Notes: a model not told the origin generated them from the letters alone. DNA of 41,865 bases from Clostridia bacterium (GCA_009929695.1 RZZW01000029.1:1-41865); one strand, 5' to 3'. Counted from the first letter of the stretch, positions 34,499 through 41,670 are shown. A program made the numbers and translations.

Positions 34499-34684
34499 TT
34501 GAGCTGTACAAAATTTTTTATTGACACGATAGATAAATATTTAAAGCCGCTTCAAGCGTCCGAGCGTGCGGATATTATAAGGGAAATCAAAAGTGAAATG
34601 CTTGAGCTTGAGGCGCAGGAGCACCTGACACCACAGCAGATAACGGACAGGCTCGGCGACGCAAAAACGCTCGCGAAGGCATAA
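34499..34684 (+). pseudogene. truncated HAAS-type (DUF1700-like) signalling domain
   Basis: About 61 codons reading FIDTIDKYLKPLQASERADI, IREIKSEMLELEAQEH and ITDRLGDAKTLAKA, then TAA. This is the N-terminal HAAS domain found before a membrane region in clostridial proteins next to PadR regulators; the usual next residues are Y-L-G. All membrane parts are absent. No good ribosome binding site for the TTG at 34499. The DNA at its 5' end, aaattttttattga, is identical to the start of fsa (both encode KFFIDT), so the fragment may have been joined there at a short homology. Very probably non-functional. Confidence 0.6.
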
Positions 34685-34760
34685 CCTTGGCTAATCCCTC
34701 ACAAAAATCGGACGCGGCGGTATAGGCAACAAGGCACGTTGTAAAATTTCGTAAACCATG

Positions 34761-35030
34761 CGGACGCGCAATGCGCGCCCCTACAATTTTCGGTGAAACG
34801 TAGGGGCGGATTCCATATCCGCCCGCAATTTTGCGCAAATTTGCGGCGTGGCACATTTGTAGGGGGCGGATGCCCACATCGACCCAAAGCCGTGATTATG
34901 TGCAAACCATGCGGACGAGCGAAGCTCGCCCCTACAAAGGTTGCTGTTTCACCATAAAAACAGCGTCATGGGGGACATATTGCCCTCTGCAAGAGTGCCC
35001 TCTGCAAGAGCGGGACGTCAAGGACGCTGT
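34761..35030. repeat. inverted-repeat arm B (palindrome cluster) downstream of fsa
   Basis: Cores GCGCAATGCGC (34761-34785), GGATTCCATATCC (about 34800-34826), TCGATG-type GATGCCCACATCGA (about 34857-34885, left stem damaged), GAGCGAAGCTC (34912-34936), then the doubled module tgccctctgcaagag and GGGACGTCAAGGACGCTGT. From 34778 to 35028 it is the reverse complement of arm A with only scattered differences, including the same doubling. Confidence 0.85.
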
Positions 35031-35108
35031 ACCATAGACACCCTATACAAAAAACCACAGTGATGCCATATTGGGGCATCACTGTGGTTTTATTTGGATA
35101 ATGACATA

Positions 35109-36305
35109 TTATTTTATAAGCTCTTGCAGGGTTTTGTAGAGGCTGTCGGGGACTATCGGCTTTGTGAGATGTGCCGACATGCCGGCGGCCAGGCTTTTTT
35201 GTTTGTCCTCGTCGAACGCGTTGGCGGTCATGGCGATGATGGGGATAGTTTTTGCGTCGGGGCGCGGAATTTCGCGTATGCGGCGTGTGGCGGTCAGGCC
35301 GTCCATTATCGGCATGCGGATATCCATCAAAATTGCGTCGTAATACCATGTGGGCGACTTGGCGAATTTCTCGACGGCGACCTTTCCGTTTTGGGCGTAG
35401 TCCACCACGATTTCCTTTTTGAGCAGCAGTTTTTTTGCGATTTCCGTGTTCAGCGGATGATCCTCGCACAGCAAAACGCGCTTTCCGTTCAAATCTGCGG
35501 CGCAAGACGGCGCAACCGGCTGCTCGACCTGCGCATCGGCGATATCAAAATCGAGATTGATTGTAAATTTTGTTCCGACGTTCTTTTCGCTCTCGACGGA
35601 TATTGTTCCGTTCATCAGCGACACGAGGTTTTTCACTATTGCAAGCCCAAGCCCTGTGCCGGAATACTGCGACGTCGCGGAGCTGTTTTCCTGTTCAAAC
35701 GGCTCGAACATTTTGTTCAAAAACTCGCTGCTGATGCCGATGCCGGTGTCGGAGATTGTGATGCAGGTGCACACCTTGTCGCCCGACACCCTGCCGCTTG
35801 TGCATATTGAAACAGTGCCGTTTTCCGGCGTGAATTTGATGGCGTTTGACACTATGTTGAAAACTATCTGCTGCACGCGCACTCTGTCAAGCAATACAGG
35901 CGGAACGCTGTCTGTGCTGCGGCACACCTCTAAATTCACGTGCTTTTGGTCGGCGCTCACCTGTGAAACGCTTATTATTTGGTCTATAAACGTGCTGAGA
36001 TCAGTTGGCTCGGTGTTTAGATTTATTTTATTGCTCTCGATTTTATTCATATCGAGCGTGTCGTTGATGAGATTGAGAAGATATTTTGACGAATCGTCTA
36101 TTTTTTTAAGATTGTCCGTCGCCTCCTTCGGCAGTCCCTCAATCTCCATTGTAAGGCCTGTCAAGCTGATTATTCCGTTCATCGGAGTGCGCATATCGTG
36201 GCTCATTCTCGACAAAAAGTCGCTCTTTGCAGAGAACGCAAGCTGCAACTTATCGTTGCGCTGCTTGTTTATTCTGTTGAATATCATGAGGGTTATCGCC
36301 AACAT
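35109..36305 (-). CDS. hybrid histidine kinase, 3' part (HisKA + HATPase + receiver)
   Basis: 398 codons. Starts in the tail of a transmembrane helix (MLAITLMIFNRINKQRND), then the His helix with phospho-acceptor His in SRMSHDMRTPMNG, HATPase boxes (IVFNIVSNAIKFTP, DTGIGIS, GTGLGLAI) and a receiver with Asp in DAILMDIRMPIMDG and Lys in HLTKPI. The sensor half lies just upstream (36293-37205) in another frame: the two frames overlap by 13 nt, and most of the linker and membrane helix is missing. So this is the back half of a frameshifted gene. The catalytic parts look intact and could still be made as an unlinked cytosolic protein if the ATG is used. Confidence 0.8.
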   Translation of the reverse strand: MLAITLMIFNRINKQRNDKLQLAFSAKSDFLSRMSHDMRTPMNGIISLTGLTMEIEGLPKEATDNLKKIDDSSKYLLNLINDTLDMNKIESNKINLNTEPTDLSTFIDQIISVSQVSADQKHVNLEVCRSTDSVPPVLLDRVRVQQIVFNIVSNAIKFTPENGTVSICTSGRVSGDKVCTCITISDTGIGISSEFLNKMFEPFEQENSSATSQYSGTGLGLAIVKNLVSLMNGTISVESEKNVGTKFTINLDFDIADAQVEQPVAPSCAADLNGKRVLLCEDHPLNTEIAKKLLLKKEIVVDYAQNGKVAVEKFAKSPTWYYDAILMDIRMPIMDGLTATRRIREIPRPDAKTIPIIAMTANAFDEDKQKSLAAGMSAHLTKPIVPDSLYKTLQELIK

Positions 36306-37205
36306 TTGACATATTTGTTTATTATCGAAAGCAGCGCGGTGTCCTCGGTGTTCGGCACAAAAAAGCCTATTTCTCGGTTGTAGCCTGTCAAGTTTAGATA
36401 TGTAAGGTTTTTGTGAGAGCTTTGCGAGGTGTAAAAATCTATGAGATACGTCGAGGCATAGCCGTAATCGGCTTCGCCGTTGTTCACGGCATTAAGGCAC
36501 TCGAGCACGCTGTTGTAATAATGAATCTCCTTATAATCGTAATTTATAGTCTCTGCCACATCGCACATGAGCGCAAGAACGCTGTCGCTTTTCGCTTTGG
36601 CGACAGACGCTTTATTTGTGAACATTGTCAGGCTGGCTTCGATATATGGCTGCGAGAGCACAAGCCCGTTGTCCTCGGCAAACTGCGCTATCTGCTTTAA
36701 ATTCGGCAAAAATGTGAGCGAAACCTTTAAAAGCGCGTCTGCTCTGCCGTCCTTTAGCGCTGCAAGCTGCTCGTCAATGCTGCTGCAATACACATATTCA
36801 CACTCGATGCCGTTGTCTTGAACATAGGCTTCAAGCTCTGCGTTGCGCGTTTTCGCGTTTGGCAACACAGCGACGCGCAGCGGGGAACGCTTCATGTAGT
36901 TTGTCTCGTTAAGGCTGTAGTTTGTGTCGAGCACGTCGAGCGTTGTGTACACAACGCCGTAATTTTTGTCAGGATAAAGATAAGTTTCCTTCATCGCGTC
37001 ATTTTGCAACATAACGCCCATCAAATCTGCTTTTCCGCTTTCGACGTCAGCCATAGCGCCCATTATCTGCTCGTCGAGCGACATGTCGGGATACATCACA
37101 TATTCGAGCTTCCAGTTGGCAAATTCCGCCACCTTTTTCAGATATTCATACGAATATCCGTCATAGCTGCCATTGCTGTCTATCTCTGTCAAATATTTTT
37201 GCTCG
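36293..37205 (-). pseudogene. hybrid histidine kinase, sensor part (tandem SBP domains)
   Basis: About 300 codons of two periplasmic-binding-protein folds: KYLTEIDSNGSYDGYSYEYL...DMSLDEQIMGAMADVESGKADLMG, then SPLRVAVLPNAKTRN...QLAALKDGRADALLK and a third lobe ending SIINKYVKC. Such SBP-SBP-TM-kinase proteins sense small ligands outside the cell. The reading frame stays open to 37546 but residues encoded above about 37205 are antisense to the S41 fragment and are not part of the gene. The 5' end (signal peptide) is displaced: a start with strong ribosome binding site lies at 37807. The 3' end breaks by frameshift near 36300. Confidence 0.75.
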
Positions 37206-37800
37206 GGCAGCGGAATAGAGCTCGCGGCTGTGACAGACGTGCAGAGCGAAAATTTGTACCGCCTTTGCAAAATATGGGGCTTCGTAAAATACCGCCATCC
37301 TTCCGTGACAAGCGGCGATATAAACTGGGACGCCGAGCTTTTTCGCGTGATGCCAAAGGTGCTCAACGCGGGAGACAGCAACACCGCCAACGCCGAAATA
37401 CTGGCGTGGCTGTCGGCGTTTCCGTTTGAAGCTGCTGATCCGAACTTGGACAGCGCAAATATTTTATGGATAAATGATGCAAAAGCTTTGAGCGAACCGC
37501 TAAGTGAATATCTGGTAAAGCTTTCAAGGGTGAGCGTCACAGACAATGAAAACGGTTATGCGGCTTTTCAAGACGGAGATTTTCGCGTTAATATGTCAGC
37601 CGAAAACACCTATCCCGCCATGCGCTCAGACGACACAGGCATGAAGCTTCTCGCGCTGTTTAGATACTGGAATATTGTTAAATATTTTTATCCGTACAAG
37701 GATATTACGGGCGAAAATTGGGACGACGTTCTGCGCGAAATGCTGCCGCAGTTTGTCGTGGGCAGCGACCGCGCAAACGCAGCTCAAAGCCCAATATTTC
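37206..37800 (+). pseudogene. S41 family peptidase N-terminal fragment
   Basis: In frame with an ATG at 37173 but homology starts near 37240: NLYRLCKIWGFVKYRHPSV, then INWDAELFRVMPKVLNAGD, later LALFRYWNIVKYFYPYKDI and NWDDVLREMLPQFVVGSD. This double 'W-x-(F/I)-V-K-Y-x-x-P' pattern is the N-terminal region of large S41 (tail-specific) peptidases; the protease domain with its Ser/Lys is absent. Both ends stop abruptly (about 37200 and 37800) against minus-strand pieces of one hybrid kinase gene, so the fragment appears inserted backwards into that gene. Not functional. Confidence 0.75.
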
Positions 37801-37804
37801 TTTT

Positions 37805-37821
37805 CATACTATCCCTCCTTT
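37805..37821 (-). promoter_or_regulatory. orphan ribosome binding site and start of the split kinase gene
   Basis: Minus strand aaaggaggg (37821-37813), 5 nt, ATG (37807-37805), then AAA AGA AAT ATT GGG CTT TGA: a signal-peptide-like beginning (MKRNIGL) cut off after seven codons by the S41 fragment. A hairpin (tgcctgtgc / gcacgggca, about 37832-37858) followed by a U-run lies just upstream and may be a leader attenuator. Confidence 0.6.
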
Positions 37822-37937
37822 CCGACATAAAAATTGCCCGTGCTTAAAACGGCACAGGCACAGTCTGAACAACATGCCGCCCGCGATGCAGGCAGCAGAT
37901 GTTTTAAATTAATTTACATATTTTAGCGTGAATATGC

Positions 37938-37943
37938 TATAAT
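37938..37943 (+). promoter_or_regulatory. extended -10 promoter of ywbE
   Basis: TGcTATAAT, an extended -10 element, ends 22 nt before the TTG start; upstream tttaca (37913-37918) is a poorly spaced -35, which an extended -10 can tolerate. Confidence 0.6.
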
Positions 37944-37965
37944 AATGTAAAAACAGGAGATTAAA

Positions 37966-38157
37966 TTGGACGGAAAAAACAGGGCGGACGTGAAAATCGG
38001 TGCGCGCGTGAGCATTGTGCTAAAGGCAGATCAGCGCACTGGCAAGCGCACAGAGGGCGTCGTGGCACGGCTTCTCACAAAAAGCAGCACCCACCCGCAC
38101 GGCATCAAGGTTATGCTTGAGGACGGTCAGGTGGGGAAAGTGCAGGAGATAAAATAA
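37966..38157 (+). CDS. ywbE: YwbE family protein (DUF2196)
   Basis: 63 aa: NRADVKIGARVSIVLKADQR, GKRTEGVVARLLTKSSTHP and HGIKVMLEDGQVGKVQEI match the B. subtilis YwbE family almost throughout; length normal. TTG start with caggaga 6 nt upstream. A small beta-barrel, probably cytosolic, with no established function. Stands alone between the decayed kinase and a repeat element. Confidence 0.9.
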   Translation: MDGKNRADVKIGARVSIVLKADQRTGKRTEGVVARLLTKSSTHPHGIKVMLEDGQVGKVQEIK

Positions 38158-38162
38158 TTACG

Positions 38163-38334
38163 CGGTTATCCCTTTGAGCAAGCTCGAATATTCTAAGGCT
38201 ACAATGCAATCGCCGATTGTAGGGGACGGCGTCCTCGACGCCCCGCTAATTTTTCGGTGCGTTCAACTCACGGACGTCGGAACGCCGTCCCCTACAAAGA
38301 CTTTTTCTGCAAGCTTATCTAAATTGATATCGCC
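38163..38334. repeat. ~172-bp element with GGTTATC ends, copy 2
   Basis: Homologue of 10502-10673: left end gcggttatccctttgag, then caatcgccgattgtagggg, opposed cores gacggcgtcctcgacgcc and ggacgtcggaacgccgtcc, and the tgcaagcttatct right end. About the same length; the right terminal repeat is more degenerate. Confidence 0.75.
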
Positions 38335-38353
38335 TAATAATTATTATACAAAA

Positions 38354-38593
38354 TCACACCTTAAAGCTGTTGTAAAACTCTTTAAGGTCTTTTTTATCCT
38401 CATCGCTTAAGTTGTGCCAGCGTATTCCCTGAATTGCGCCCTCAAGCGCGCAAAGACGGTTATAGCACGCGGACGGGTCAAACGAGCGAATGTCGAGCCA
38501 CGCCTGCCTGCTGCCAATTTCTTTAAGCTGCTCCGGCGTTTCAATTCCCGCCTGAATAAGCTGCTCCTCAACCACCTTGCCAATATTGGGCAT
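38354..38593 (-). CDS. TfoX C-terminal domain protein
   Basis: 79 aa: MPNIGKVVEEQLIQAGIETP, EQLKEIGSRQAWLDIRSFDP, ACYNRLCALEGAIQGIRW, a stand-alone TfoX/Sxy C-terminal helical domain with a helix-hairpin-helix-like opening. Such proteins are common in Firmicutes without the N-terminal half. No ribosome binding site precedes ATG 38593; the only one (aaaggtg) overlaps the end of the flavodoxin gene, and counting from it the initiation codon would be ATT near 38611 giving a longer N-terminus (INKLSEMPN). Role unknown; a link with competence is not implied. Confidence 0.85.
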   Translation of the reverse strand: MPNIGKVVEEQLIQAGIETPEQLKEIGSRQAWLDIRSFDPSACYNRLCALEGAIQGIRWHNLSDEDKKDLKEFYNSFKV

Positions 38594-38613
38594 TTCTGAT
38601 AATTTATTAATAA

Positions 38614-38895
38614 TTATTCACCTTTTATGTATTCAATCAGCGGCGCGATTGCGTTTTTGTCGGTCGCATCGAAGGATTGGCTTATGGTTTTGTATTCTTC
38701 GCTGTCGGCACCCTTTTGTTTTTTCATGACGGCGCACATCATGCGCATCATGGCTTTGTCGATGGCGCCCATGTGGGAGTAGTCGAGCCCGCCCTGCATG
38801 AAAAATGTGCCTGTTGTTTTGCGCTCCTCGGCTATCCATTTTGCGTATTTTTCGGTAAAGCCCGTGTTGCTTTTATAAATTACGATTGCTTTCAT
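38614..38895 (-). pseudogene. flavodoxin-domain protein with internal deletion
   Basis: 93 aa. The N-terminus MKAIVIYKSNTGFTEKYAKW is the FMN phosphate loop of a flavodoxin/protoporphyrinogen-oxidase-like protein, and the C-terminus FFMQGGLDYSHMGAIDKAMM...SQSFDATDKNAIAPLIEYI is the usual end. The roughly 80 residues between (rest of the fold with the isoalloxazine loops) are missing, so WIAEE is joined to RKTTGTFFM in frame. It cannot bind FMN normally. The open frame and gene context are kept, hence a recent deletion or a retained mini-protein. Directly followed by the TfoX-domain gene. Confidence 0.75.
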
Positions 38896-39015
38896 ATCAT
38901 CACTCCCCTTAATGCGATTATAGCGCGAAAAAAGGTGTTGTCAAGAGGGTTGCTTTTGTCCGCGCGCGGGTTCATAATAAGCTTATGCGAATTTCAAGGA
39001 AGCAGAGGGCAAAAA

Positions 39016-39540
39016 ATGATTCTTTTGATTGTTGACGCGCAGACGAAGATTGTCACGCGCGAGCTTTATGATTATGAGAGGTTTGTCGAGAATGTTCAGC
39101 GGCTGATTTTCACAGCGCGCGAAAACGGCGTTGAGGTCGTATATATTCGCCATGACGACGGCACAGAACTCACAAAGGGCGTTGACGGCTTTGAGATATT
39201 TAAAGCCTTTGCGCCGCAGCCAAACGAAAAGATTTTCGACAAAACAGTCAACAGCGCGTTTAAAAGCAGCGGATTAAATGAATATCTGCGCTCAAAAAAC
39301 GAAAAAACTGTCATGATAGCAGGCTTGCAAACAGATTACTGCATAGACGCGACGATAAAATGCGGATTTGAGCATAATTTTGAAATGCTCGTGCCCGCCC
39401 ACTGCAACACGACGCTCGACAACGAGCACATGACAGCGGAGCAGAGCTATAAATATTACAACGAAAAAATGTGGAATGCGCGGTATGCAAAATGTATAAA
39501 TATGCAAGCGGCAATTGACATGCTTGGCGGAAATCTTTGA
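39016..39540 (+). CDS. isochorismatase family cysteine hydrolase
   Basis: 174 aa from ATG 39016 (agagggc upstream). The catalytic triad of the family is visible: D7 (LIVDAQ), K76 (FDKTVNSAF) and C109 (IAGLQTDYCIDAT), with the non-proline cis-peptide region before the Cys. Enzymes include nicotinamidase-like amidases and isochorismatases; the short length and FDKTVNSAF favour an amidohydrolase of unknown substrate, often annotated YecD/PncA-related. Cytosolic, monocistronic, with a strong terminator at 39544. Confidence 0.92.
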   Translation: MILLIVDAQTKIVTRELYDYERFVENVQRLIFTARENGVEVVYIRHDDGTELTKGVDGFEIFKAFAPQPNEKIFDKTVNSAFKSSGLNEYLRSKNEKTVMIAGLQTDYCIDATIKCGFEHNFEMLVPAHCNTTLDNEHMTAEQSYKYYNEKMWNARYAKCINMQAAIDMLGGNL

Positions 39541-39543
39541 AAA

Positions 39544-39579
39544 ACAAAAGTCCCCGACGGGGCAGTCGGGGACTTTTGT
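39544..39579. terminator. strong bidirectional terminator
   Basis: acaaaagtccccgac / gtcggggacttttgt, a perfect 15-bp stem with a 6-nt loop between the convergent hydrolase and ferritin-like genes. Confidence 0.93.
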
Positions 39580-39599
39580 AATATTCTCTTTTGCGGCGC

Positions 39600-40253
39600 T
39601 TAGGCGTTTTGGGCTTTCAATGCCTCTTCGCGGCTGCGTCCGACCTCGGTGTTATCCTTTGTGGTGATATCAAGCGCGTCAATCGGGTGCGGCTTATCCT
39701 GATAGCGGTAATCGCGTTCGTTTTCGCGGATATAATCTTTTACAATCGTGTGCGAACGCACCATGTTTACGCTTGGGTTCACCTTGTCTTGGTAACTGAA
39801 AAAGTCTGCGGCTTGCGGCATTTCGCCCACATTTCGGTAGCTTTCTCTGTCCGAGGTCAGGCGGGCTGACAGCAAAACCTGGCGCACATAATCTTTACTT
39901 GGCACAAGCTCAAGAAGCGGCGGGAATTTACCATCGGGAATTACCTGCTGCGGGTCTTTTTTGCCATAGCGCTGCAACAGGTCGGCCGCCTTGTGCAGAT
40001 GAGCCACTTCCTGCTCAAATAATTCTTCCCAAAGCTGCTTGACGCGGCTGTCGGATTCAGTCTGATAGCAGGAATAATACAGGTAGCATTCGGTGTATTC
40101 GTGCAGGAGCAGACCATCGAGCCACGAAGGGTGCGGATCTTTTAGGCTGCCATAATGCGTTACGTGCTGTTCCTCGATGAGGGCGATTTCCGCGTACAAG
40201 CCGCGCCCCGCTTCGCTGCTGTAAAACGCGCCGACGTTCATATAATAATTCAT
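39600..40253 (-). pseudogene. ferritin-like protein, C-terminal part after a frameshift
   Basis: 217 codons from the first ATG, but homology extends upstream in this frame without a start (YYEKRHPLTKLNVGIITAAEQQTMNYYMNVGAFYSS). It holds the second ferritin-like helical pair with EYTECYLYYSCYQ and FEQEVAHLHKAADLL (E-x-x-H). It belongs with 40289-40861: the frames meet near 40325, where one extra base in the ccgccc run would restore a continuous ~415-aa protein. As the sequence stands, translation of this part is unlikely. Confidence 0.8.
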
Positions 40254-40288
40254 CGTCTGCTGCTCGGCAGCGGTGATGATGCCGACGT

Positions 40289-40861
40289 TCAGCTTTGTAA
40301 GAGGGTGTCTTTTTTCGTAATAAATGGGCGGATATCATCGTAGGGGTGGCGATATTCGCTTATTGTTGGGCGGCCTGGCATGATTTCGACATGGCTGCCG
40401 ACAAGCTTGCGCGGGTCGCCGCCGCCCTCGCCCTCCATCAGGTTCGCGTAGCGGTAAAGATGGTCAAAATCTTCAAGCAGGGCAAAATCAAGAGCGTTTT
40501 TTACTGTTTGATTTGTTTCGCTCTTTGCAAGTGCTGAGGTCAAATCGACCGCGAGCATTTCATAGCCGATTGTGTGCTCCAAAATGCTTTCGTCCGCAGG
40601 CCTTAAAGCGGAAATTCGCTTTTGCTGTTGCTGCTCAATGCGGCGTATCAGCGCCAGTTCGCGATGCAAATCTTGGTCGGGACAGTGACGCGAAAACTGA
40701 TGTCCATACCACACCGATTCAAATTCTGTGCCGTTCATCAAAATGATGCGCAGCTTTGTGTAAGGGTCAACCGTGTTTTTGTTATACGGCTTGCTCGCAA
40801 GCGTTTTCCAGTCGACAATGCAGTCCTCTAAATTTTTGGCTTTTTCATGAAAAGGATTCAT
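40289..40861 (-). pseudogene. ferritin-like protein, N-terminal part before a frameshift
   Basis: Starts ATG 40861 (aaggaag 8 nt upstream; a GTG two codons earlier is too close). NPFHEKAKNLEDCIVDWKTL, ASKPYNKNTVDPYTKLRIIL, WYGHQFSRHC, then helices with ELALIRRIEQQQQKRI and LLEDFDHLYRYANLM, which supply the first metal-ligand-like Glu/His set. I recall this as a conserved, unnamed clostridial ferritin-like protein. After HPYDDIRP the frame is shifted by one and stops at QS-TGA. Whether the single-base loss is real or an assembly error cannot be judged here. Confidence 0.8.
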
Positions 40862-40924
40862 GAGCACTACTTCCTTTTATAGTTTTCACTTATCTTGTCC
40901 TTTTTAAAGGAAAATATGCAGACA

Positions 40925-41337
40925 CCGGACGCCATATATGGCGTCTCTACACTTTTACAAAGTGCCCCGTATGGCGGGGGCTTGCTCTCTCCGGAACTTA
41001 CGGCAAGCTTTTGCAACGGCGGGAGCAAGCCCCCGCCCTACTGTACATCGTGAACTTACTATGGATTGTAGTAATGCTCATTGCGCGCGCCCAATGTCAA
41101 CAGACTAAGATAAAATAGTGCACAAATATTCCTCATCAGTCGCCTGCGGGCAACAGCTTCTCGCGCGGGAGGCGGTGGCGCGACGAAGAAGCGGCGAACG
41201 AGGTAGATTTGCGCAAATTTAATCGGGACGTCGAGGACGTCGAAAGTGTGCTCGTAGGGCGTGACGACCTCGGCACGCCGCAAGCCGAGAGGTGGTGCGA
41301 CAATTACGGCACGCCGAGGTCGTTTTGCCCTACGGTG
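40925..41337. repeat. degenerate palindrome cluster before the tRNA
   Basis: Core GGACGCCATATATGGCGTC (40925-40951), a long-range pair gcgggggcttgctc / gggagcaagcccccgc (about 40974-40988 and 41020-41036) ending in CCCTAC, a CCTCATC element with altered stems (41131-41203), gggacgtcgaggacgtc (41224-41240), and the GTGCCGAGGTCGTCAC-type cores at 41252-41280 and 41308-41337. This covers most of the 560 bp between the ferritin-like gene and the tRNA-flanking repeat; no gene seen. Confidence 0.75.
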
Positions 41338-41423
41338 CATCACTACTGCATAGCAATTTATTTGAGTTTTGTAACAGCCTGACGTCCCCTACAATTTGTG
41401 TATAGCCGTAAATTTGCATAAGA

Positions 41424-41473
41424 AAAGCGACCGCCTATTTGATAGGAAGCCGCTTAATGTGGTGCACCCTCAG
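41424..41473. repeat. direct repeat 1: copy of the tRNA-Lys 3' end and terminator
   Basis: 50 bp identical to 41621-41670 except for one base. It includes the last 17 nt of tRNA-Lys (tggtgcaccctcag part) and the hairpin downstream of it, but no more of the tRNA. 197 bp separate the starts of the two copies. Confidence 0.85.
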
Positions 41474-41478
41474 TCGAG

Positions 41479-41519
41479 CGCGTTAAGAAAAACGTGACGG
41501 GGTCACGTTTTTTAGCGCG
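41479..41519. terminator. extended terminator-like hairpin between the direct repeats
   Basis: cgcg-ttaag-aaaaacgtgac / gtcacgttttt-tagcgcg around GGG: a ~19-bp imperfect stem, T-rich in both directions. It lies just inside direct repeat 1. Confidence 0.75.
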
Positions 41520-41620
41520 AGTGTCACTGCGAGCTGAATTCAAGCCGCAGGCGCAGCGTGAAGCCGCCCGAGCGACAGCGAGGGAGGGTGGTTTGACACA
41601 CCTAAAAAATAAACAAAAGC

Positions 41621-41670
41621 AAAGCGACCCCCTATTTGATAGGAAGCCGCTTAATGTGGTGCACCCTCAG
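41621..41670. repeat. direct repeat 2: tRNA-Lys 3' end with its terminator
   Basis: Second copy, overlapping the tRNA 3' end. On the minus strand agcggcttcctatcaaatagg...gtcgctttt forms a hairpin with a T-run, the likely terminator of the 5S-tRNA transcript. Confidence 0.85.

Noticed and set aside
25500..34684. Reassignment of TAA to Tyr in this organism
   Set aside because: Many intact genes here end in TAA at the expected family length (degV, nanA-side genes, ywbE, cyclophilin), so a changed code is not tenable; local mutation is sufficient.
37206..37546. N-terminal extension of the sensor kinase frame up to 37546
   Set aside because: Those codons are the antisense of a convincing S41 peptidase fragment, and no signal peptide is encoded.
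37822..37900. Cyclic-di-GMP or other riboswitch upstream of the split kinase
   Set aside because: A hairpin plus U-run is visible, but I could not match any conserved riboswitch core; kept only as a possible attenuator.
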